Below are positions 5,699-12,428 of a stretch of 12,428 bases of DNA, in pieces (the stretch's first letter is position 1; every line of letters starts with the position of its first letter). The notes beneath the pieces are model-generated. The model ran no database searches. It worked only from the letters and a program-made list of their open reading frames with translations, and was not told the origin of the DNA. The stretch covers positions 1-12,428 of the forward strand of contig RFGQ01000146.1 in NCBI GenBank assembly GCA_003695865.1, written 5' to 3'. The stretch is from Gemmatimonadota bacterium. Lineage in GTDB: Bacteria > Gemmatimonadota > Gemmatimonadetes > Longimicrobiales > Gaopeijiaceae. The position numbers were made by a program, and so were the translations under genes.

Positions 5699-6502
5699 AT
5701 GGCACGACGCGCGAGCCCCCTCTCGTTTCTGGTAGTGGTGCTTCTGATGGCGGTGGCCTTCAGCGCGCTGCGGCGGCACCTGCCCGCCGGCGGGGCCGCT
5801 CCCGCCACGGACACCGGCCTGCCGTGCTGGGAGTCGGCCGAGGGCTGCCCCGACGATCAGGCGCTCGTCGAGGGGCCCGGCCGACGCCCGGCGGACGTCG
5901 TCCTGGCCGCCGTGGACGTGTGTCGCGACGTGGGCTACCTGTGCGCCGATGTCGAGCGCGACGGGTCGCTTCGGTTGCTCCGCTGGCCCGACGGCACGCG
6001 GGAGCTGCGGGTGCTCGTGCCGCTCCCCGACGAGCCGGACCGCACCTACGCACGCGCGCTGCAGCGAGCCGCCGTGCGAGGGATCCAGGCGTGGCAGGGC
6101 AAGCCTTTCGCGCTGCGCATCGAGACCCGCGAGCGCGGCACGCCCGACATCCGGGTCTCGTGGACCACCTCGCTCGGCAACAACCAGCTGGGGCTCACCC
6201 GGACGCGTTGGCAGGCGCAGGGCGACCGCATCACGTTTTCGGTACCCGGCCTGTACCTGGCCACGCGCAGCCCGAGCAACCCGTCCCGGCGGCTGGACGC
6301 CCGCCAGGTGGCGCTGACGGCCGCCCACGAAATGGGCCACGCCCTGGGCCTGCCCCACAGTGACCGCCCCAGCGACGTGATGTACCCCACCAACACCGCG
6401 AACGCCCTCTCGGCGAGGGACTATCGCACGATGGAGGCGGTGTACAGGCTGCCGAACGGCGCGGAGATCCGCCGGGACGCACCCGAGACAGGGCGTCGCT
6501 GA
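5699..6502 (+). CDS. Secreted or membrane-anchored matrixin-like metzincin protease
   Basis: Small zinc metalloprotease (267 aa). The N-terminus is MARRA followed by a hydrophobic run (about 8-23), which is either an uncleaved anchor or a signal peptide, so the enzyme should act outside the cytoplasmic membrane. A linker/pro-region (about 30-100) contains four cysteines (43, 50, 75, 82) that could form two disulfides. The catalytic domain starts near residue 102 (ELRVLVPLP). It carries the extended zinc motif HEMGHALGLPH (210-220; ligands His210, His214, His220, general base Glu211) and the Met-turn VMYP (Met228), diagnostic of metzincins and closest to bacterial matrixins. No PRCGxPD cysteine switch is visible. 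An in-frame TGA ends at 5695, just upstream, so ATG 5699 is the first possible start. The ribosome-binding site is weak. This is the only plus-strand gene, with no visible inhibitor or partner. Its substrate is unknown. Confidence 0.88.
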   Translation: MARRASPLSFLVVVLLMAVAFSALRRHLPAGGAAPATDTGLPCWESAEGCPDDQALVEGPGRRPADVVLAAVDVCRDVGYLCADVERDGSLRLLRWPDGTRELRVLVPLPDEPDRTYARALQRAAVRGIQAWQGKPFALRIETRERGTPDIRVSWTTSLGNNQLGLTRTRWQAQGDRITFSVPGLYLATRSPSNPSRRLDARQVALTAAHEMGHALGLPHSDRPSDVMYPTNTANALSARDYRTMEAVYRLPNGAEIRRDAPETGRR

Positions 6503-6604
6503 CCCGGCCGGCGGGCCGACCGGTCAGCGGCGCGGCGCGCCCGAAGGGACCGGAGCGCCGGGGCCGGCACCCGCCCCGCCGACGAAGCCGGGGCCGGGGC
6601 CCGG
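6503..6604. other. Convergent intergenic region with GC-rich repeats
   Basis: A 102-bp gap between two convergent stop codons. It holds a hairpin-forming stretch with CGGCC-GGCG-GGCCG near 6505-6518 and an 11-bp direct repeat GCCGGGGCCGG at 6557-6567 and 6587-6597. A bidirectional terminator would be expected here, but no T-tract is seen in either direction. Confidence 0.35.
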
Positions 6605-7966
<1,362 letters not shown>

Positions 7967-7968
7967 CC

Positions 7969-8646
7969 TCAGCGCTCCGACACGAGGATCAGGCTGTCGC
8001 GCAACACGTACACCCGCTCGAGTCCGTCGGGCAGCGGCACGCTCAACGCGTCTTCGGGAAGTCCGCCCACGTACTCGCGCCCGAGTCCCTCGAGGAGTTC
8101 GGGGATCAGGCGCCGGGGCAGCGGGATGCGGGCCGCTTCGACGCGGTGCACCACCAGGCCCAGAAAACGCTCCTCCTGCTCCAGCGGAATCAGCGAACCC
8201 TCGACCTCGAGCGTGAGCGTGTCGGGCAGGAAGCCCAGGACGCCGTCGAGCGCGGGAAGGTCCGGGAAGGACGCCACCGCCACGCGCCCGCTGATCAGCA
8301 CGCGACCGTCGCGCAGCGCTACGTCGGGATCACTCACGCCCGGTGGGATCACGCCCGGCATACGGTAGCGCAGCACCGAGCGCAGCTCGGTCGTGCCCAG
8401 TGCGAGTCGCTCACCGGGGCCTGAGGAGCGGCGAAAGGCCTCGAAGCGGTCGAGGGTTTCCTGGGCGATGGCCTCGGAGGGCTCCTCGGCCGCCTCCTGC
8501 GACCCTGCACGCGCCTCGATCCACGCTTCCACACGAGGAAAGACGACGGGGCCCCACCGCCAGCCCGCGTACGCCGCCGCGAGCAGCAGCACGGCGGCGA
8601 CGGTCTTCCCCAGGCAGCTCCGCAGGCATCCGAGACCCGGTATCAC
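7969..8646 (-). CDS. Unknown single-pass membrane-anchored protein
   Basis: I do not recognise this 225-aa protein. The N-terminus has a hydrophobic segment (about residues 14-29, TVAAVLLLAAAYAGW) after a basic Arg/Lys start, consistent with a membrane anchor and the rest facing out. Residues 45-75 are Glu/Ala-rich and probably helical. Residues 80-225 alternate short hydrophobic strands (LRDGRVLISGRVAV, TLTLEVEGSLIPL, RVYVLRDSLILVSE) with a Pro-containing helix (IPLPRRLIPELLEGLG). This layout resembles lipid-binding families such as DUF2993/LmeA or YpmS, but that is only a guess from pattern. The start is GTG at 8646, 1 bp after the thpR stop and behind a G-rich stretch. The stop at 7969 lies 2 bp before the NtrX-like ATG. 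Tight packing implies one mRNA with both neighbours. It may be linked to envelope sensing, but nothing in its sequence shows this. Confidence 0.8.
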   Translation of the reverse strand: MIPGLGCLRSCLGKTVAAVLLLAAAYAGWRWGPVVFPRVEAWIEARAGSQEAAEEPSEAIAQETLDRFEAFRRSSGPGERLALGTTELRSVLRYRMPGVIPPGVSDPDVALRDGRVLISGRVAVASFPDLPALDGVLGFLPDTLTLEVEGSLIPLEQEERFLGLVVHRVEAARIPLPRRLIPELLEGLGREYVGGLPEDALSVPLPDGLERVYVLRDSLILVSER

Positions 8647-8647
8647 C

Positions 8648-9208
8648 TCATCCCCCCAGCGTGACGCTCCGCTCGATCGAGTATCTGGCGCCGCTGCGCG
8701 AGAGCGTGCTGCGCATCAGATCGAGTGAGCGCACGCGCACGACGCCTCGGTAGTCCAGCCCTGCGGCCAGTTCATCCAGTCCGCGAAAGGCCCCGGCCCC
8801 TCCGTCTTCGGCGGCGCGCCCGAGCGTCACGTGCGGATGGAAGGCACGCGTCTCGCGCGGAAAGCCCGCGTCGGAGAGCGCCCACTCGATGTCCTGCTTG
8901 AGACACCGGAGCGCCGGGCTCGGGTCCGCACCGAGCCAGATGACGCGCGGGCGCCGGATCGTGGGAAACGCGCCGAAGCCGCCCAGTTCGAGTTCGATCG
9001 GCGGCGTATTCGCGGCGACCGACTCGAGCGCCCCGACCACCGCCCCGACCCGTGCCTCGGGCACTTCGTCGAGGAACTTGAGCGTGATGTGGTAGTTGGC
9101 GGGCTCCACCCAGCGAACCGGCATCTCGGCCTCGCGCAGCGGGCGGGCGGCGCGATGGATCCGCTCCCGCTCCTTCTTGGGGAAGTTGAGCGCGATGAAG
9201 AGTCGCAT
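8648..9208 (-). CDS. thpR: RNA 2',3'-cyclic phosphodiesterase (LigT/ThpR)
   Basis: Two-histidine (2H) phosphoesterase of the LigT/ThpR family (186 aa, usual length). Family members open 2',3'-cyclic phosphates on RNA ends to 2'-phosphates, and some ligate tRNA halves in vitro. The start MRLFIALNFP is the family's typical first strand. The two catalytic motifs are HITL (His40, Thr42) and HVTL (His126, Thr128), in symmetric lobes. The intervening ELELGGFGAFPTIRRPRVIWLG (72-93) is also characteristic. The ATG at 9208 has only a poorly spaced GGGAG upstream. The gene lies 54 bp after the class V aminotransferase and 1 bp before the next gene, so it is mid-operon. The biological role of this enzyme in bacteria is unsettled. 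The family call is secure from the paired HxTx motifs. Confidence 0.94.
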   Translation of the reverse strand: MRLFIALNFPKKERERIHRAARPLREAEMPVRWVEPANYHITLKFLDEVPEARVGAVVGALESVAANTPPIELELGGFGAFPTIRRPRVIWLGADPSPALRCLKQDIEWALSDAGFPRETRAFHPHVTLGRAAEDGGAGAFRGLDELAAGLDYRGVVRVRSLDLMRSTLSRSGARYSIERSVTLGG

Positions 9209-9242
9209 GGGCTCCCGGGGGTCTGCGATGTGGACGGCTGCG

Positions 9243-9260
9243 CGCCGGCGGGCGCCGGCG
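9243..9260 (-). other. Perfect hairpin between aminotransferase and thpR genes
   Basis: CGCCGGCG-GG-CGCCGGCG forms an 18-nt perfect inverted repeat, 2 nt past the aminotransferase stop on the minus strand and within the 54-bp gap before thpR. There is no T-tract. It could be a partial terminator or an mRNA-stabilising 3' stem in the operon. Because the two halves are also direct copies, it may equally be a small GC-rich duplication. Confidence 0.4.
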
Positions 9261-9262
9261 GC

Positions 9263-10423
9263 CTAGAGTACCGGAACGGCGGTGTGTCCCGCCAGGGCGT
9301 CGAGGGCCCGCACCGCCTGGTCGACATCCTCGTCGGTCGTGCACCAGCCCACCGAGAGGCGCAGCGCGCCCGTCTCGAGCGTGCCGAGCACCCGGTGTGC
9401 CTCGGGTGCGCAGTGCAGGCCCGCCCGCGCCTCGATCCCCCATTCCCGGTCCAGGCGCGACGCCAGCGTCGCCGGATCGAGACGGTCCGAGACGACCGTG
9501 ACGATGCCGACGCCCTCCGGGTCGGGCGGCGACAGCACGCGCAGCCCTTCGATGGTGGAGAGCTCGGCGTGGAGGCGCGCCTTGAGGCGGGCCTCCTCGG
9601 CGTGCAGTTCCTCCACGCCCCGCTCCAGCACGAAGCGGCAGCCGGCCAGCAGGCCCGCGATCCCCGGGGCGTTGACGGTACCCGCTTCGAGCCGGTCGGG
9701 CAGGTGCGGGGGCATGTCCCGGATTTCGGAGCGCCCCCCCGTACCTCCGCACAACAGCGGTGCCACATCCACCCCCTCACGCACCCAGAGCCCGCCGATC
9801 CCCTGCGGGCCGAGCAGCCCCTTATGGCCCGTGAAGGCGACGACGTCGGCAAGGCCGACCTCTCCGGCCGCAGGCAGGTGTCCTGCGGCCTGCGCCGCGT
9901 CGGCCACCACCAGCGCCCCGGCCTCGCGCGCGAGTTCCACGAGGTCACGCACGGGCAGCCGGGACCCGAGCACATTCGAGGCCGCGTTCACGACCAGCAC
10001 CCGGGCGCCGTCGAGCAGGCGGCGGGCGGCCTCGAGGTCGAGCGCCCCGCTCGCGTCGCCCGGCACCATGCGCACCTCGACGCCGCGCTCTCGCGCCAGA
10101 GCGTGCGCGGGCCGAAGCACCGCGTTGTGGTCGAACTGGGTGACGACCAGCACCTCGCCCTCGCCGACCAGACCCCACAGGGCGGTGTTGAGCGCGTGCG
10201 TGGCGTTCTGGAAGAAGGCGATGCGCCCCGGGTCGCCCCGAACACCCAGCAACTCCATGAGCGCCCGGCGGCAGTGAAGCGCGATGCGCCCGGCCTCGAG
10301 CGCGCGCCCGTACCCCCCGCGACCGGGCGTGGCCCCGCAGTCGCGCAGGAACGACGCGACGGCCTCCACGACCTGTGGGGGCCGGATCGCCGACGTGGCG
10401 CCGAAGTCGAAGTAGTGGGGCAT
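9263..10423 (-). CDS. Cysteine desulfurase-like class V aminotransferase
   Basis: PLP-dependent fold-type I enzyme of the class V aminotransferase family (386 aa), closest to the cysteine desulfurase-like subfamily (SufS/CsdA relatives, TIGR01977 pattern as I remember it). It would take sulfur from cysteine and pass it on as a persulfide. Landmarks are YFDFGATS (4-11), TPGRGGYGRA (32-41), NATHALN (73-79), FDHNAVLRP with His99 (97-105), DAAQAAGHLP (175-184; Asp175 for the PLP ring), AFTGHKGLLGPQG with Schiff-base Lys201, GGTGGRSE (226-233), LEAGTVNAPGIAGLLAG (245-261), and RAGLHCAP with candidate catalytic Cys338 (333-340). The ATG at 10423 gives the standard N-terminus. No clear ribosome-binding site is seen. 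It appears to head the run leading to thpR and the regulator. No scaffold (SufU, IscU) or tRNA-thiolation gene is adjacent, so the sulfur acceptor is unknown. Confidence 0.9.
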   Translation of the reverse strand: MPHYFDFGATSAIRPPQVVEAVASFLRDCGATPGRGGYGRALEAGRIALHCRRALMELLGVRGDPGRIAFFQNATHALNTALWGLVGEGEVLVVTQFDHNAVLRPAHALARERGVEVRMVPGDASGALDLEAARRLLDGARVLVVNAASNVLGSRLPVRDLVELAREAGALVVADAAQAAGHLPAAGEVGLADVVAFTGHKGLLGPQGIGGLWVREGVDVAPLLCGGTGGRSEIRDMPPHLPDRLEAGTVNAPGIAGLLAGCRFVLERGVEELHAEEARLKARLHAELSTIEGLRVLSPPDPEGVGIVTVVSDRLDPATLASRLDREWGIEARAGLHCAPEAHRVLGTLETGALRLSVGWCTTDEDVDQAVRALDALAGHTAVPVL

Positions 10424-10481
10424 GGACGCTCGGTCCGGAACGTGCTCGCGGGTCGTCGACCGCCGGGGGTCGAACCGCCGA

Positions 10482-10510
10482 AAGGTAGACGCGCCCGCCC
10501 GCGCCTACAA
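10482..10510 (-). promoter_or_regulatory. Candidate promoter for the aminotransferase-thpR-regulator run
   Basis: The minus strand has TTGTAG (10505-10510), a 17-bp spacer and TACCTT (10482-10487). Read by Bacteroidota rules it is CTTG, 20 nt, then TACCTTTC, against TTTG / TAnnTTTG. Both matches are partial. The position, in the 100-bp gap about 58 nt before the ATG at 10423 and in its AT-richest patch, makes it plausible. Confidence 0.35.
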
Positions 10511-10523
10511 GCGGCCCTCGGGC

Positions 10524-11459
10524 TCAGCCGTCGCGTCGCGCCGGTGGCTCTTCGGGCACGCCGGTCACACGGAAGGTCGGGTAGGCGAGCTCCACGTCCG
10601 GCTCGGCGTCGAAGGCGTCCAGAATACCCTCCCAGATCATCTTCTCGTGGCCGCGGCGGCTGCGCGGCTCCACCAGGAAGCGCGCCGTGAGCAGCACCCC
10701 GCTGTCGCGGACCGAGAGGTAGACGATGCTCCCCAGGTGGCGGAAGGAGATCAGCAGGCGTCCGCTCGCCCGCCGAATGCGCTCCTGCGCCTGCCGGCTG
10801 GTCTCACCGGTCACCTCGGCCACGACGCGTTCGACGATGGCGCGGGCCTTGCGCCAGTCGCTCTCGAACGTCACGAGCACCTCGATCTCGTGCCAGATGT
10901 AGGGGAATTCCGCCGTGTAGTTGGCCAACGGGTCGGTGAGCACACGCGCATTGGGCACGTGGATGACCCGTCCGGTACTCTGGTCGGCGTGCACCCAGTT
11001 GCCGATCTCGAGCAGCGAGAACTGGAAGGCGCGGATGTCGACCACGTCGCCCCGAAAGCCGCCGATCTCGATGCGGTCACCCACCTGGAACGGCCGCCTG
11101 AGCAGGATGAAGAGCCAGCCGGCGAGGTCGGCCACCAGATCGCGCAGCGCGATCGCGAGCCCCGCCGTGAGCAGCCCGAGGAACGTGCCGACTTCGGTGA
11201 GCCCTTCCAGCCAGATGCCGCCCAGCCCGATGACCAGCACCACGAACGCCACGTACCCCGAGACCTTCGACGCCTGATAGCGGGCGCGGGGCTCCTCGAG
11301 GCGGGCGTCCACGACGCGCATGACGACCCGCCGCAGCAGATACACGCCCGCGAGCACGAGCAGCGTGAGCAGGCCCTTCTGAAGCACGTGTGGAGGCACG
11401 TCGAGGGCGGCCCCCTCGGGGAGCGCGATCTGCGAGAGCACGGCGAGCGGAAGATGCAT
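10524..11459 (-). CDS. MscS-family small-conductance mechanosensitive channel
   Basis: Mechanosensitive channel of the MscS family (311 aa; E. coli MscS is 286 aa), which opens under membrane tension to release solutes during hypo-osmotic shock. Three membrane segments are visible: about 28-50, about 66-86, and a third, pore-lining, about 88-120 (VGTFLGLLTAGLAIALRDLVADLAG, Gly/Ala rich). The conserved beta-domain follows: RRPFQVGDRIEIGGFRGDVVDIR (121-143) and VIHVPNARVLTDPLANYT (165-182), with the VPN signature. The rest is the cytoplasmic alpha/beta vestibule domain. The first ATG in frame is 11459. It has no good ribosome-binding site; GGAGGA at 11497-11502 serves no in-frame start. It is followed 100 bp later by the aminotransferase gene, with no evident functional link. 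The right-hand gap of 150 bp shows no clear promoter. Confidence 0.93.
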   Translation of the reverse strand: MHLPLAVLSQIALPEGAALDVPPHVLQKGLLTLLVLAGVYLLRRVVMRVVDARLEEPRARYQASKVSGYVAFVVLVIGLGGIWLEGLTEVGTFLGLLTAGLAIALRDLVADLAGWLFILLRRPFQVGDRIEIGGFRGDVVDIRAFQFSLLEIGNWVHADQSTGRVIHVPNARVLTDPLANYTAEFPYIWHEIEVLVTFESDWRKARAIVERVVAEVTGETSRQAQERIRRASGRLLISFRHLGSIVYLSVRDSGVLLTARFLVEPRSRRGHEKMIWEGILDAFDAEPDVELAYPTFRVTGVPEEPPARRDG

Positions 11460-11609
11460 GAGGCCGGGATCGGGCGCGAAGACATGTCGGGACCGGTCCT
11501 CCGGAGAGCCGATCCAAACGACCGGAGCCGGCCGGATTCCGGGGCGCGGTACGTGGAGGGATCGTAGGCCGTGAGGGGATCCGGGGCCAGAGGGCGGGAG
11601 GGGGTGCCG

Positions 11610-12428
11610 TCAGTCGGCCGCCGCTCCCGCGCGCGCCACCGCCACCCCGCCCCGCCGGCTTCCGTGCCGCGTGATCTGCCAGACAGCCGAGAGGATGACG
11701 GCGGCCGCGACGAGCGTGCGCCCGTCGAGCGGCTCATCGGCCAGCGCCCAGCCCAGCAGGAGCGCCACCAGCGGATTCACGTAGGCGTAGGTCGACACAC
11801 GCGCGGCGCTCGCCACCTGGAGCAGCCAGATGTAGGCCGTGAAGGCGATGAGGGAGCCGAAGACGATCAGGTAGGCCAACGCGAGGAGCGAGCGCACCGA
11901 CACGCCGTCCGGGTCGATGCGGGTCCACTCACCCATGAGGCCGCCCAGTGCCAGCAGCATCGCGCCGCCCGCGGCCATCTCCATGGCGGTGGCCAGGCGG
12001 GGCGAGGCGGGCAACGTCGCCCTGCGCGAGTAGATGGACCCCATCGCCCAGGCGAGCGAGCCGGCGAGCACCACGAGCGCCCCGGCGAGGTCGTGGGCAC
12101 TCCCACCGCCGAGCTCCCGGCCCGACACCAGCAGGGCGACCCCCGCCAGGCCCCACACCAGTCCCAAGACGAGCCCTCGGCCGGGCGGGCCCGTCCCCTC
12201 GGCGACTCCCTCGACGAGCACCATCCAGAGCGGGACCGAGGCGATCAGCAGCGCCACCAGCCCCGACGGCACCCACTGCTCGGCCCACACCACCGCACCG
12301 TTCCCGACCAGAAGCATCAGGCCACCCACAACGGCCGTCGCCCGCCAGTGGGCGCGATCCGGCCGCGGGGCGCCCCGCGCGCGCATCCACGCGTAGAGCA
12401 GGCCGCCCGCGACCACGAAGCGCACCCC
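11610..12428 (-). CDS. EamA/DMT-family transporter, 5' end beyond window
   Basis: Inner-membrane drug/metabolite transporter superfamily permease with two EamA domains, similar in feel to YedA-type exporters. The substrate is unknown. The window holds 272 codons plus the TGA stop at 11610. The frame is open to the right edge, and roughly the first 35-40 residues, covering the first membrane helix, are missing. The GTG at 12425 is inside the conserved (A)LRFxxAG motif (here VRFVVAGG) and is not the real start. Visible features are the first repeat with VVWAEQWVPSGLVALLIASVP, the inter-repeat region with GAGLVLSGRE-like sequence rich in Gly/Leu, and the second repeat ending in STYAYVNPLVALLLGWALADEPL, a hallmark of the family. 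A short basic Ala/Arg-rich tail follows. It is the last gene on this side, 150 bp upstream of the mechanosensitive channel gene. Confidence 0.92.
   Translation of the reverse strand, partial: GVRFVVAGGLLYAWMRARGAPRPDRAHWRATAVVGGLMLLVGNGAVVWAEQWVPSGLVALLIASVPLWMVLVEGVAEGTGPPGRGLVLGLVWGLAGVALLVSGRELGGGSAHDLAGALVVLAGSLAWAMGSIYSRRATLPASPRLATAMEMAAGGAMLLALGGLMGEWTRIDPDGVSVRSLLALAYLIVFGSLIAFTAYIWLLQVASAARVSTYAYVNPLVALLLGWALADEPLDGRTLVAAAVILSAVWQITRHGSRRGGVAVARAGAAAD

Noticed and set aside
5474..6358. A 294-codon minus-strand frame antisense to the protease and through the divergent gap
   Set aside because: It lacks motifs, while the plus-strand frame has a complete metzincin zinc site and Met-turn. 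The frame ends directly against the aldehyde dehydrogenase start, and its composition is that of a shadow.
8831..10690. A 619-codon open frame on the plus strand, antisense to thpR and the aminotransferase gene
   Set aside because: Long antisense frames are expected in DNA this GC-rich. The translation is Arg/His/Pro-rich and low in recognisable motifs, while the minus-strand genes beneath it have complete catalytic signatures.
11483..11502. GGAGGA followed 11 nt later by an ATG (11485) upstream of the MscS-type gene
   Set aside because: That ATG is out of frame with the channel gene and opens a Ser/Arg-rich shadow frame over most of it, so it is neither the channel's start nor a believable separate gene.

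Overview
This is an ordinary, gene-dense stretch of a GC-rich bacterial chromosome (G+C near 70% by eye). It carries 13 protein genes, two of them cut by the window edges. All but one lie on the minus strand. I see no tRNA, rRNA, CRISPR array, insertion sequence, phage gene or attachment site. No gap between genes exceeds about 225 bases. The primary-type sigma factor is short (284 aa), has no region 1.1, and resembles the Bacteroidota/Gemmatimonadota type. With the high G+C, the rplM-rpsI-rpsB order and the SMEGTL signal peptidase, this suggests Gemmatimonadota or a high-GC relative in the FCB group. That placement is inference, not proof.

Layout, left to right. Positions 1-1801 hold the ribosomal cluster rplM-rpsI-rpsB, read right to left from a strong sigma70-type promoter (TTGACA, 17-bp spacer, TATCAT) at 1841-1869. 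The S2 protein has a long charged tail that runs off the left edge. Next come the housekeeping-type sigma factor (2024-2878), signal peptidase I (3044-3847) and an NAD(P)-dependent aldehyde dehydrogenase (3986-5473). A 225-bp divergent gap follows, then the only plus-strand gene, a small secreted metzincin protease (5699-6502).

Convergent to the protease is a compact minus-strand run, 10423 down to 6605: a cysteine-desulfurase-like class V aminotransferase, the RNA 2',3'-cyclic phosphodiesterase ThpR, an unrecognised membrane-anchored protein, and an NtrX-like sigma54-dependent response regulator. The last three genes are separated by only 1-2 bases, so they are probably translated in a coupled way. 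At the right end are an MscS-type mechanosensitive channel (10524-11459) and an EamA/DMT-family transporter cut by the window edge (11610 onward).

The functions are mostly core: translation, transcription initiation, protein export and membrane homeostasis. The least explained part is the thpR / unknown membrane protein / NtrX-like regulator group: a sigma54 activator with no sensor kinase beside it, coupled to an uncharacterised anchored protein. I found no evidence for a large undescribed system. The findings are modest leads.
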